From positions 1-49,208 of IMG/VR virus record IMGVR_UViG_3300031885_003861: DNA of 49,208 nucleotides; one strand, written 5' to 3'. Shown here piece by piece: positions 23,943-31,785 of this stretch. Under the pieces are notes generated by a model, which was not told the origin of the DNA, ran no database searches, and saw only the letters and a program-made list of their open reading frames with translations. This DNA comes from a virus. A program made the translations under genes and the position numbers. The number at the start of each line of letters is the position of its first letter. The first letter of the stretch is position 1.

Positions 23943-23963
23943 TCCGGCTTTTCGTGATATGAT
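23935..23963 (+). promoter_or_regulatory. Probable late promoter with extended -10
   Basis: TATGAT at 23958-23963 is preceded by TGA (23955-23957), giving an extended -10. The -35 window at 17 bases (23935-23940) is ACACTT, a poor match, and lies inside the last GAGAC repeat. A weak -35 with tandem upstream repeats is the architecture of an activator-dependent promoter. Confidence 0.7.
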
Positions 23964-24081
23964 GGTAGTCAGATAGGTGGGGCGGGGTGGGCGCGAGGCG
24001 GGTGGGCAAGCGAAAAGGGCGGGCAAGCGAGGGCGGCCGATGACGGCCGCTTCTTCATTTGACGGGGGAGGAGGTGGCGAC

Positions 24082-24195
24082 GTGGGCGGCAAGGCCCAGG
24101 AAGGTCTCGAAGGGATATACATCGGCGGTGGCGGCGGCAAGGTGTCGGACGACCTTTACAACTTGCTGAAGGACAACGATCCTCCTTCGCGTTAG
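24082..24195 (+). CDS. Very small protein, unknown
   Basis: A possible 37-residue protein (GGKAQEGLEGIYIGGGGGKV then DDLYNLLKDND). GTG 24082 follows GGGGGAGGAGGTGGCGAC, nearly the same block that precedes the next gene and the gene at 4122. ATG 24040 would give a longer form. It is the first possible gene after the late promoter. Coding evidence rests mainly on the strong ribosome binding site. Confidence 0.4.
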   Translation: MGGKAQEGLEGIYIGGGGGKVSDDLYNLLKDNDPPSR

Positions 24196-24239
24196 ACACC
24201 CTGACAGCTTCATTTGGCGAGGGCGGGGAGGTGGCGACC

Positions 24240-24530
24240 GTGCTGATGCCGACGACCCTGAAGCTCGGCTCCCTGGTTTTTCAGGTCGAGCAGCACGACC
24301 GTGTCCCAGACAAGGAGCACCCTGAGAAGGAGCTCTACGGCCACATCAACCACGCTGGCCAGGTCATCAAAGTCGCCACCGCCTACGGCCCGGCGCGGGC
24401 CGAAATAACGCTGGTGCACGAGGCGATCCATGCAGTCGATGATTTCTTCATGCTGGAACTGAGCGAGCGCCAAGTCGAGTGCCTCGCCAAGGGGCTTTGC
24501 ATGATGGCGCGCGACAGCGGGATGGTGTAG
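24240..24530 (+). CDS. Small zincin-like metallopeptidase
   Basis: A 96-residue protein with an HExxH zinc motif in TLVHEAIHAVDDF (about residues 57-69), followed by LSERQVECLAKGLCMMARD, a conserved pattern in small phage zincins found near terminase genes. The N-terminal half is beta-rich (LGSLVFQVEQHD, then LYGHINHAGQVIKVA). The start is GTG 24240 after GGAGGTGGCGACC; GTG 24231 is less likely. The substrate is unknown. It is the gene before the small terminase subunit. Confidence 0.75.
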   Translation: MLMPTTLKLGSLVFQVEQHDRVPDKEHPEKELYGHINHAGQVIKVATAYGPARAEITLVHEAIHAVDDFFMLELSERQVECLAKGLCMMARDSGMV

Positions 24531-24534
24531 GGCG

Positions 24535-25071
24535 ATGTCTGCCGCGAAGCAATACTCAGCCGCCCAGAGGGCAAAGGCGATGGCAATTGCTGCCAGCATC
24601 GGGGCCGCGGAGGCCGCCCGGGCGACCTCGATCCCTGTGGGGACGATCCGCTGTTGGATGCACAGGGAGCGTTGCAGCAACGGCGAGGCGCAGCGCAACG
24701 GCGTAACGCAACGCCGCACGTCAAAACTCAAGGCCCTGGAGGAAAAGGTCGTCGCGCAGGCCGTTGCAGAAGCCGGCGACTACGTCCGCGACCGGCTGAA
24801 GCAGTTGGTCGACGAGTTCTACGGCCTGGCCGAGGACGGGGTCAAGGAAGCTCGTGCCTTCATGGCCAAGCCCGGCGAGAAGGACCGCGATTCCGCCCAG
24901 TGGCTGCGCGCAGCGGTGGGGGCCATGCACTATGGCCTCCAGGACGCCCAGCTCCTCGCCGGCGGGCCGACTGAGCGTCACGAGGTGAACGTGGACGATG
25001 CTAGAAGCCGACTCGCTAGCCGCATCGATGAGCTCGCTGCCCGCCGAGCAGCGCGCCCGGCTGCTGGATGA
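24535..25071 (+). CDS. Terminase small subunit-like protein
   Basis: A 178-residue protein with an N-terminal HTH (KAMAIAASIGAAEAARATSIPVG-type, about residues 13-45), a central helical region and a C-terminal segment that overlaps the large subunit gene by 74 bases in another frame. Position directly upstream of the large terminase and the HTH-plus-helices layout fit a small terminase subunit that recognises the packaging site. It starts at ATG 24535. Confidence 0.75.
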   Translation: MSAAKQYSAAQRAKAMAIAASIGAAEAARATSIPVGTIRCWMHRERCSNGEAQRNGVTQRRTSKLKALEEKVVAQAVAEAGDYVRDRLKQLVDEFYGLAEDGVKEARAFMAKPGEKDRDSAQWLRAAVGAMHYGLQDAQLLAGGPTERHEVNVDDARSRLASRIDELAARRAARPAAG

Positions 25072-26320
25072 GCTGAGCGACGCCGAGGCCGAGGCCCTGC
25101 TTTTCGACTGGCAGTTCTGGGCGCGGCCGAGCCAGCTCCCGCCGCCAGGGCCGTGGATAGCATGGCTCCTGCAGGCGGGACGCGGGTTTGGCAAGACGCG
25201 CACCGGTGCCGAGTGGGTCAGGACCGAGGTCGAGGCCGGCCGCCGCCGCCGCCTGGCGCTGGTGGCGCCCACCGCGGCCGACGCCCGCGACGTGATGATC
25301 GAGGGCGAGTCGGGCATCCTGGCGATCTCGCCACCGTGGTGCCGCCCCCTGTACGAGCCCTCGAAGCGCCGGTTGACCTGGCCGAATGGCGCCCAGGCGA
25401 CGACGTATTCAGCGGACGAGCCCAACCGCCTGCGCGGGCCGCAGCACGATGGCGCGTGGGCGGACGAGCTCGGCGTGTGGCGCCACCCCGAGGCGTGGGA
25501 CATGCTGATGCTTGGCCTGCGCCTGGGCGATGACCCGCGCGTGGTCGTGACCACCACGCCAAAGTCGGTGCGGACGATCCGCGAGCTGCGCGCAGCGTCG
25601 ACCACGGTCATCACGCGCGGGTCGACGTTCGACAACGCCGACAACCTGGCGCTCCCGTTCTTGAGCTTCATCGTAACACGCTACAAGGGCACGCGCTTGG
25701 GCCGCCAGGAGCTCGAGGGCGAGATGCTCGACGACGCGCCGGGGGCGCTGTGGAAACGAGCACGCATCGACGAGCTGCGGGCGGTCAAGCACCCTACCCT
25801 GGTGCGCATCGTCGTGGGCGTCGACCCCGCCACCACAAGCGACGAGGACTCGTCCGAGACGGGCATCGTCGTCGCTGGCCGCGGCGTTGACGGCCAGGGC
25901 TACGTCCTGGACGACCTGTCGCTGCAGGCCTCGCCCGGTGAGTGGGCCAAGGCTGTAATGACCGCCTACAACAAGTTCAGCGCCGACCGCGTCATCGGCG
26001 AGGCAAACAACGGCGGCGACCTGGTCGAGTTCACGATCAGGACGGTCGACCCGAACGTGTCGTATGCCAAGGTCCACGCGGCGAGGGGCAAGCAGACGCG
26101 GGCCGAGCCCATCGCTGCGCTCTACGAGCAGGGCCGCGTGCACCACGTCGGGACCTTCGCCGCCCTGGAAGACCAGATGTGTACCTGGACGCCCGGCGAG
26201 GTGTCGCCCGACCGCATGGACGCCCTGGTGTGGGCGCTAACCGAGCTGATGCTCGACGCCGGCGCCCCACTCGACCCGGTGACCAGAGAGAGGCTCAAGG
26301 GGGCATCGCTTTATGGCTAG
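24998..26320 (+). CDS. terL: Terminase large subunit
   Basis: A 440-residue packaging motor. The ATPase has Walker A GRGFGKT (61-67), Walker B GAWADEL (about 151) and a TTTPK coupling motif. The nuclease domain starts with VVGVDPATTS (first catalytic Asp at about 275), followed by GEANNGGDLV and PDRMDALVWAL, the RNase H-like acidic residues. The start at ATG 24998 lies inside the small subunit gene; the stop overlaps the portal start. It cuts and translocates concatemeric DNA into proheads through the portal encoded next. Confidence 0.95.
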   Translation: MLEADSLAASMSSLPAEQRARLLDELSDAEAEALLFDWQFWARPSQLPPPGPWIAWLLQAGRGFGKTRTGAEWVRTEVEAGRRRRLALVAPTAADARDVMIEGESGILAISPPWCRPLYEPSKRRLTWPNGAQATTYSADEPNRLRGPQHDGAWADELGVWRHPEAWDMLMLGLRLGDDPRVVVTTTPKSVRTIRELRAASTTVITRGSTFDNADNLALPFLSFIVTRYKGTRLGRQELEGEMLDDAPGALWKRARIDELRAVKHPTLVRIVVGVDPATTSDEDSSETGIVVAGRGVDGQGYVLDDLSLQASPGEWAKAVMTAYNKFSADRVIGEANNGGDLVEFTIRTVDPNVSYAKVHAARGKQTRAEPIAALYEQGRVHHVGTFAALEDQMCTWTPGEVSPDRMDALVWALTELMLDAGAPLDPVTRERLKGASLYG

Positions 26321-28238
26321 CCTGCGGCGCACCCCGCGCCCCAACGTGCTCCAGCGCCTGGCCCGCGTGGCGGCAGGCGTGGTGGGCGAAATCTCCGTCC
26401 TGCGCGACAGCCGCGTCATGGCCTGGGGGCGGCAGTTCTGGGTGCCCTACACCCTGAACTCTACGCGGGTCAACTACACCCTGGCGCGTGCCCTCTATGC
26501 CAACACGGAAGACGGGTACAAGCTAGGCGCGGGGTTCGCGAAGCCCATCGTCAACACCACCGCTGGGTTCATGGGCGCGCCGAGTTTCACGCACGCGGAC
26601 CCCGAGGCCGACCAGGCGTTGGAGGCGCAGTTCAGGCGCTGGACGGGGCGGCTGCTGCAGGCAAACCGCAACGCGCTCAGAGACGGCGACGTGTTCGCCC
26701 GCATCGTGCGCGTGCCTGACAAGTTCGACCGCGGCCGCGAGGTCTTCGACTTGATGCTGGTGCCCCCGGAGTGGGTGGCGCCCGTGCGCGACCCCCTGAC
26801 GGGCGGCTGGCAGGAGGTCGTGATCACCTCGCCGATGCGGATCGTCGATGCGGACGGCCGTGAGCAGGCGGCGTACACGGTCAAGGAGACGCTGCGCGCC
26901 GACTCGCGCGAGATCGAGTACGACGGCCGCGCGCCGGCCGACCTTCGCGCGCAGAACAGCAAGCAGGACAACCCCTGGGGGTTCATCCCTCTGGTCCACG
27001 TCCGCAACGAGGCCGAGGAGCACCTGGTCTACGGCTGCAGCGATCTCGAACCTGTGGAGCCGTTCTTGAAGGCGTACCACGACATCATGTTGATGAGCGC
27101 CCAGGGCGCCAAGCTGTTCGCCAGGCCCAAGGTCAAATTCGCCCTAAAGAACGTCGCGACGTTCCTGAGCGACAACTTCCCGGCCGAGGAAACCAGGGGG
27201 GGCAAGCTCAAGTTCGCTGACAAGGAGCTCTTCCTCATGCGCGAGGGAGAGGACGTCTCGTTCATCACCGCCGACAGCGGCCTCGCGGGCATCACCACGC
27301 TGCTGAAGTTCCTCTTCTTTTGCATCGTCGACGTGTCGGAGACCCCCGAATTTGCGTTCGGCACGGCGGTGGCGAGCTCGAAGGCGAGCGTCTCCGAGCA
27401 GATGATTCCCCTGGAGCGCAAGATACAGCGCAAGCGCGGTTTGTTCGAGGACCCCTACGGCGAACTCGCCAGCATATACCTGGCGATGCGCGCCCAGGTC
27501 GAGAACCAGCCCCTGGACACCTACCAAGTCGACGTCGACTGGGACGAACTCAGCCCGAAAAACGACGCCGAGGTAGCCACGACCATCAAGACCTTGGTCG
27601 AGGGCCTGGTCACTGGCGTCGAGTCGGGCCTGGTATCGCTGGACGCCGCCGCCGAGTCCCTGCGCCAGTACATGCCTTCGATGCTGTCCTGGCTGGACAA
27701 GGACGCCGAAGACGACGAGCAGCGCCGCGTCGCGCGCGGGCTGATCCTGCTCCAGCGGCTGAAGGACGGGCAGGAGCTGGGTGAGCCGAGCGGGGTTAAA
27801 CCTGGGGCTGGGCTTGAGCCTGCGCCCGCCTCTGTGCCGGCGGTGCCGCCCCCGCCTGGGGATGCTGGTGCTGCCGGGGAGCAGCGCACTGAGCCGGACG
27901 ACCTCGCTGGTGCGCAGGACCCGTTCATATACCTCATCCACCACGTTCACCACCTGGCGGGCAAGGGCCGCCAGGTGCGCGAGGAGTTGCACCACTGCCC
28001 GCTGTTCGCCCGGCCCGGCGAGCAGGGGGCCGAGTTCACGGTCGACGACCTGCGTGACGGCGAGCGCGTGCTGCACGTGGTGCAGGTTGAGGGTGCAACT
28101 CAGGTTCCAGACACGCTGTACGACCACCTCGGCAACGCCTACCGCATCGTGGCCCGGCAGGTCGCCGGTCGGCGTGTGTGGGTAGTCGCCGGTCTCAAGC
28201 CGGGCCAGAAGGTAGCGTGGTCTGATGCAGAAGCCTAA
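26313..28238 (+). CDS. Portal protein with C-terminal extension
   Basis: A 641-residue portal of the SPP1 gp6-like type. The core (to about residue 485) includes the wing/stem helices, PWGFIPLVHVRNE and the region FAFGTAVASSKASVSEQMIPL typical of this family. Beyond it a Pro/Ala/Gly linker (about 490-530) leads to a roughly 105-residue domain (IYLIHHVHHLAGKGRQ, then LPDTLYDHLGNAYRIVARQV-like strands) not usual for portals. The start ATG 26313 overlaps the terminase stop. The 3' end overlaps the asparagine-synthetase-like gene by 14 bases. Confidence 0.9.
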   Translation: MASLRRTPRPNVLQRLARVAAGVVGEISVLRDSRVMAWGRQFWVPYTLNSTRVNYTLARALYANTEDGYKLGAGFAKPIVNTTAGFMGAPSFTHADPEADQALEAQFRRWTGRLLQANRNALRDGDVFARIVRVPDKFDRGREVFDLMLVPPEWVAPVRDPLTGGWQEVVITSPMRIVDADGREQAAYTVKETLRADSREIEYDGRAPADLRAQNSKQDNPWGFIPLVHVRNEAEEHLVYGCSDLEPVEPFLKAYHDIMLMSAQGAKLFARPKVKFALKNVATFLSDNFPAEETRGGKLKFADKELFLMREGEDVSFITADSGLAGITTLLKFLFFCIVDVSETPEFAFGTAVASSKASVSEQMIPLERKIQRKRGLFEDPYGELASIYLAMRAQVENQPLDTYQVDVDWDELSPKNDAEVATTIKTLVEGLVTGVESGLVSLDAAAESLRQYMPSMLSWLDKDAEDDEQRRVARGLILLQRLKDGQELGEPSGVKPGAGLEPAPASVPAVPPPPGDAGAAGEQRTEPDDLAGAQDPFIYLIHHVHHLAGKGRQVREELHHCPLFARPGEQGAEFTVDDLRDGERVLHVVQVEGATQVPDTLYDHLGNAYRIVARQVAGRRVWVVAGLKPGQKVAWSDAEA

Positions 28239-28989
28239 AGCGCTTGACATGCCTGTCTTCAAGTGGGGGCCTGTGCCGACCGACGCCGAGGTGGAAGCGG
28301 CCGTCGAGCGCGCCGTCAGACGGGCCGTGGGCGGGGCGCCGCGGGTGGGCGTCTTCCTCAGCGGCGGCGTCGATTCCTCGCTGCTACTGGCTCTGGCCCG
28401 CCGCGAAGCCGACGTGGTTGCGTTCACCATCGCCGCCTCGGCCGAGCATCCCGACCTAGTGGCAGCCGTGCGCTTGGCGGCGGAGTGGGGGATCGAGCAT
28501 CACGCCCTTGTCCCCGGCGCAGGAGTGGTCGACGAGGCGCGGGCGGCCATCGCTAGGCGCCCGGTCCTGTACCCTGGCGACGAGGCGGTATGGCTCATTT
28601 GCCAGGCGGCTTTTGCGCGACACGTTGATCTTGTCCTGGCCACCGACGGCATCGACGAGCTGGCGGGCGGCTACTGGTGGCACGCCAACCCCAGCGGGCG
28701 ATTCCCTAACCAGAACCAGGCGGCCGCGTTCGGCTGCTTCTGGGCGCAGCTGTGGCGCGCGCACCTGGAGCCCCTGCTCCTGAGTGCGGAGACCGTGGGC
28801 CTCGAGCTGCGTTTTCCATACCTCGATCCTGAGCTCGTCGAGGTCCTCTCGCGGGTCCCCTTCCACTTTCGCGCCGGCGAGGGCGAAACCAAGCGCCAGT
28901 GGAGGCGCGTTGCGGCGCGGCATGTGCCCGCCTGGGTTGTGGAGCGCCCGAAGCTGGGCTTCTGCGACGCCCTCCAGCAAGGGAAATAG
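28225..28989 (+). CDS. Asparagine synthetase C-domain-like PP-loop enzyme
   Basis: A 254-residue stand-alone synthetase domain. It has the PP-loop SGGVDSS (46-52) for ATP pyrophosphatase chemistry, ATDGIDELAGGY (139-150, compare SGEGADELFGGY of AsnB), RFPYLDPELVEVLSRVP and RPKLGF near the end, all in the AsnB order. The glutaminase domain is absent, so it would use ammonia or a partner. Such domains adenylate carboxylates and form amides or lactams. It lies between portal and minor head genes and overlaps the portal stop. The start ATG 28225 has a weak ribosome site; ATG 28249 is possible. The substrate is unknown. Confidence 0.85.
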   Translation: MQKPKALDMPVFKWGPVPTDAEVEAAVERAVRRAVGGAPRVGVFLSGGVDSSLLLALARREADVVAFTIAASAEHPDLVAAVRLAAEWGIEHHALVPGAGVVDEARAAIARRPVLYPGDEAVWLICQAAFARHVDLVLATDGIDELAGGYWWHANPSGRFPNQNQAAAFGCFWAQLWRAHLEPLLLSAETVGLELRFPYLDPELVEVLSRVPFHFRAGEGETKRQWRRVAARHVPAWVVERPKLGFCDALQQGK

Positions 28990-28992
28990 CCC

Positions 28993-30588
28993 ATGGCCGC
29001 CATCAGGCGTGAAGAACTTGAGCGCCTATCGGGGTCGGCGAGCTACGCCGATTCCCTTGTGCGCGCCCGCCAGCGCCTCCTCCAGGGCCAGACGGCCACC
29101 GCCGCCGAGGTGCGGCGCGTGTACCGGCGCGCCGCCGAGTCGCTGCGGCGCGACATCGAGGGCCTGACGGCGGGCACCCTGCGCCGCGGCCACCTCGCGG
29201 CGCTGGCGAAGGCGCTCGAGCAGCGCGCGCTCGAGCTCAACCAGGGCATCCTGGAGGCCGCCCGCCGGGGCGTCTACCTAGGCGCCGAGGCTGGCGTGGC
29301 GGGCCCGGCCGGCGTGGCCGAGGACCTCCTGGCCGGGACCTTCGCGCGCGCCGACGTGCGGCGCCTGTTCGCCGGCATCAACGAGCGCGCGGTGCTGGCG
29401 CTGCTGTCGCGGACGCGCACCGACGGCCTGGCGCTCTCCGACCGCGTCTGGCGCATCAGCCAGCGGGCGCGCACAGCGCTGCAGCGCCTGGTCGAGGACG
29501 GTGTGGCGCGGGGCCTCGACTCGCGGCGGATGGCCCGCGAGGCCCAGCGCTACCTGCAGCCCGGGGTGTGGACGGCGCACAAGGCGGAGACCCGGTTGCG
29601 CCTAGGCGTGCCGGCCGACGTCAGCTATGAGGCGATGCGGCTGGCCAGGACCGAGATCACCGCGGCGTTCCACGAGGGGATGATAGCGGCGAACCGGGGG
29701 ACGCCCGGCTACCGCGGCATCTACTGGCGCCTCTCGGGCAGCCACCCCCTGGGGGACGTGTGCGACAGGATGGCGTCCACGACGGAGCATGGTGAGCCCG
29801 GCTTCTACCCGCGCGGCAAGGAGCCGCAGCGGCCCCACCCGCAGTGCATGTGCAACGTGGTGCCCGCGTTTGACTCACCCGAGGCGATGGCCGAGCGCCT
29901 GCGGGACTGGACGCGCGACCCGGAGTCGCAGCCCGAGCTCGAGGCGTGGTATAATGGTGACGCGGGCTCCTTCCTGGCGCGTCCAGGCGGCGCTTTCGGC
30001 GGGCCGGCCGGCGGCGGTGCTGGTGGCGGCTTCCCGGGTGGCCCGCCTGGTGGCGCGAGGTCGCCGGCGGACGCGCTCATCAGCCGGGCTATAGCTGAGC
30101 AGGCAAAGTTGACCCCTGACGAGGTCAACCTGGTTATCAGCCACGTGGCGGGGGCGCCGTTCAGTGCCCAGCCGGTCAAGGCCGGTAAGCTCGCTGGACT
30201 GAGATACGAAGGGCGGATCTTGGAACGCAACACCAGGCTGCCGTCGGACGCGCAGCACTGGTTGACGCACACCATCGGCGACCAGCAGTGGCCCGCGGGC
30301 ACGACCAAGGACCAGTACATCGCCGCGGTTCGCGCGGCGGTCACGCACCCCAGGGCCCAGGTCGCTACGTACCGCTATCGGGACGAGGACTGCGCCGGCT
30401 TTTTCGCGCCGAACGAGATGCCGCAGCTCGCGCCCGGCTCCAGGCCCTACGTCTGGGTGACGTACTCGGCCACCTGGGGCGGCATCAGGACGGGGTTCCA
30501 GACCGACGCCGTGTTTGCGCCGGCTGGCGGCGCCGGCCGGTACGTGTTCGGCAACCTGCTCCCCGAGCTATTCCTGCGGCAGAGGTGA
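28993..30588 (+). CDS. Minor head protein (SPP1 gp7/Mu F-like) with C-terminal extension
   Basis: A 531-residue protein. The N-terminal two thirds form an SPP1 gp7/Mu gpF-like head morphogenesis domain with the typical end (SGSHPLGDVCDRM, then FYPRGKEPQRPHPQCMCNV, about 250-300). A Gly/Pro-rich linker (about 325-355) joins it to a C-terminal domain of about 170 residues with LPSDAQHWLTHTIGDQQWP, YRYRDEDCAGFF and WVTYSATWGGIRTGFQTD. Gp7-type proteins are carried in the head and act at DNA ejection. The extra domain resembles the small nuclease domains often fused to this family, which is an inference. Confidence 0.85.
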   Translation: MAAIRREELERLSGSASYADSLVRARQRLLQGQTATAAEVRRVYRRAAESLRRDIEGLTAGTLRRGHLAALAKALEQRALELNQGILEAARRGVYLGAEAGVAGPAGVAEDLLAGTFARADVRRLFAGINERAVLALLSRTRTDGLALSDRVWRISQRARTALQRLVEDGVARGLDSRRMAREAQRYLQPGVWTAHKAETRLRLGVPADVSYEAMRLARTEITAAFHEGMIAANRGTPGYRGIYWRLSGSHPLGDVCDRMASTTEHGEPGFYPRGKEPQRPHPQCMCNVVPAFDSPEAMAERLRDWTRDPESQPELEAWYNGDAGSFLARPGGAFGGPAGGGAGGGFPGGPPGGARSPADALISRAIAEQAKLTPDEVNLVISHVAGAPFSAQPVKAGKLAGLRYEGRILERNTRLPSDAQHWLTHTIGDQQWPAGTTKDQYIAAVRAAVTHPRAQVATYRYRDEDCAGFFAPNEMPQLAPGSRPYVWVTYSATWGGIRTGFQTDAVFAPAGGAGRYVFGNLLPELFLRQR

Positions 30589-30594
30589 ATGTAG

Positions 30595-30942
30595 GTGGGC
30601 GACCGGCGTGAGTTCTACGACAACCTGATACGGCTCGTCGTCGCGGGCTTCGCGCACCTGCGCGCCGAGGCCGCGCAGTGGCACGCGCTGTCGTACTTCG
30701 ACCAGGTGGCCGCCCTCGAGCAGGTCGACGACTGCTGGCGCGATCTGGGCGTCCTCAAGGGGGCACTCCAGGAAGGGAAGCTCGACCCCGGGGCGGCTGG
30801 TCAGGTCGAGGAGCTGCTGAAGGCTGCCGAAAAGATCGAGCCGCTGGTGAGGGCGCTCGAGCACCGGCTCAAGCCGACGCCGTCGCGCGAGGAGTACCTG
30901 AAGGAGCTTGCCAAAGGGCGGTTCGTAAAGGAGGTGGAATGA
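30595..30942 (+). CDS. Hypothetical head-region protein
   Basis: A 115-residue helical protein (LVVAGFAHLRAEAAQWHAL, then QVEELLKAAEKIEPLVRALE). GTG 30595 follows GAGGTGAATGTAG, which overlaps the previous stop. It belongs to the head cluster by position; no family recognised. Confidence 0.65.
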   Translation: MGDRREFYDNLIRLVVAGFAHLRAEAAQWHALSYFDQVAALEQVDDCWRDLGVLKGALQEGKLDPGAAGQVEELLKAAEKIEPLVRALEHRLKPTPSREEYLKELAKGRFVKEVE

Positions 30943-30946
30943 CAAC

Positions 30947-31198
30947 ATGCCCGAAGACCCAGCTCGGCTGGACGGTGAGGTACAGATGACCCGCAGCCAC
31001 GTGACAGCGCTCATTCAGCGCTATCCGGGCGCTACCTTGGAACAGCTTAGAGAACACCTGCGCCCCGTCCTGAACGAGTACCATGAGAGACGCAAGAAGT
31101 TCTGCGACAGGTTCCTAAGCAAGACTCCGGAACAATGGACAGAGCACTTGCTTAGCGATCTTTCAAGCTACTTGCCCACTCCAGGGAACCTAAAATAG
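30947..31198 (+). CDS. Small hypothetical protein
   Basis: An 83-residue helical protein with TRSHVTALIQRYPGATLEQL and a basic stretch HERRKKFCDRF. AAAGGAGGTG lies nine bases before ATG 30947, inside the end of the previous gene. It is poorer in G+C towards its 3' end than its neighbours, and the 110 bases after it are also atypical, so it may be an insertion in the head cluster. Function unknown. Confidence 0.6.
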   Translation: MPEDPARLDGEVQMTRSHVTALIQRYPGATLEQLREHLRPVLNEYHERRKKFCDRFLSKTPEQWTEHLLSDLSSYLPTPGNLK

Positions 31199-31308
31199 GC
31201 GCTATCTTTGAGTCTTGCGTAGAGGGGGCCGGGCATAGTGCCTGACCCTTTCTGCGTGCCGAGGGTTACGACGCCTATGACAACGCACTGACTTTGGGGG
31301 GACAATGG

Positions 31309-31608
31309 ATGCATCGCGGCACGCCTCCGCTGCCTAAGGGAATGGAATTGCCGATGGTTAGGGCAACGCATGAGTCCCGGTTTGTGACCCTCGCCGACGG
31401 CAACTACGCCGGTGCGATCCGCCACGCGCTCGACGTCCTCCCTGTCGAGGTGAGGGTCGACCGCCTGGTCGTGCTCGAGCGCGCCGGCCAGCCGCCCCAG
31501 GTGCGGCTGTCGCTGACCATCTTGGGCGAGAAGGGGGGTGACGGGGATGAGCGGAACGGTTCTGAAATACTCGGCGCAGGCGAGGGGCTTCGTGCCTCGC
31601 GCGGCTGA
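31309..31608 (+). CDS. Hypothetical protein
   Basis: A 99-residue protein whose core (ESRFVTLADGNYAGAIRHAL and VEVRVDRLVVLERAGQPPQV) looks beta-rich. I prefer ATG 31309 after GGGGGGACA; ATG 31342 and ATG 31354 are alternatives. Its last 62 bases overlap another small frame with a strong ribosome site. No family recognised. Confidence 0.55.
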   Translation: MHRGTPPLPKGMELPMVRATHESRFVTLADGNYAGAIRHALDVLPVEVRVDRLVVLERAGQPPQVRLSLTILGEKGGDGDERNGSEILGAGEGLRASRG

Positions 31609-31711
31609 CGGCGGCTTCGCCCCGCGGGGGCTCACGGTGCTGAGCCAGCGGGGCGGGACGGAGGTCGTGCCGCCGACTGGGCTGGGGCCCAGGGTACTGG
31701 GGCAGAAGTAG
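31547..31711 (+). CDS. Small overlapping protein, unknown
   Basis: A possible 54-residue protein (MSGTVLKYSAQARGFVPRAA and ending TGLGPRVLGQK), in a frame different from the gene that ends at 31608. AAGGGGGGTG (31531-31540) lies six bases before ATG 31547. It ends 33 bases before a terminator. The strong ribosome site and position favour a real gene; no homology is recognised. Confidence 0.45.
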   Translation: MSGTVLKYSAQARGFVPRAADGGFAPRGLTVLSQRGGTEVVPPTGLGPRVLGQK

Positions 31712-31743
31712 GGCGTAGAAGCGAGGCCATATAGCTCCAAGCG

Positions 31744-31764
31744 ACCGCCGCGAGGCGGTTTTTT
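31744..31764 (+). terminator. Terminator inside the head cluster
   Basis: ACCGCC (31744-31749) pairs with GGCGGT (31754-31759) across GCGA and is followed by five more T residues. It separates the portal/minor-head genes from the protease-scaffold-capsid genes, so it may act as a partial terminator setting relative expression. Confidence 0.75.
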
Positions 31765-31785
31765 CGTGCCTGGAAAGGGGTGGGG

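Noticed and set aside
22735-24009. A 424-codon minus-strand frame opposite the late regulator region
   Set aside because: It runs through the GAGAC repeats, promoter and ArpU-like gene; its repeat-like segments mirror the Ala/Val-rich plus-strand repeat.
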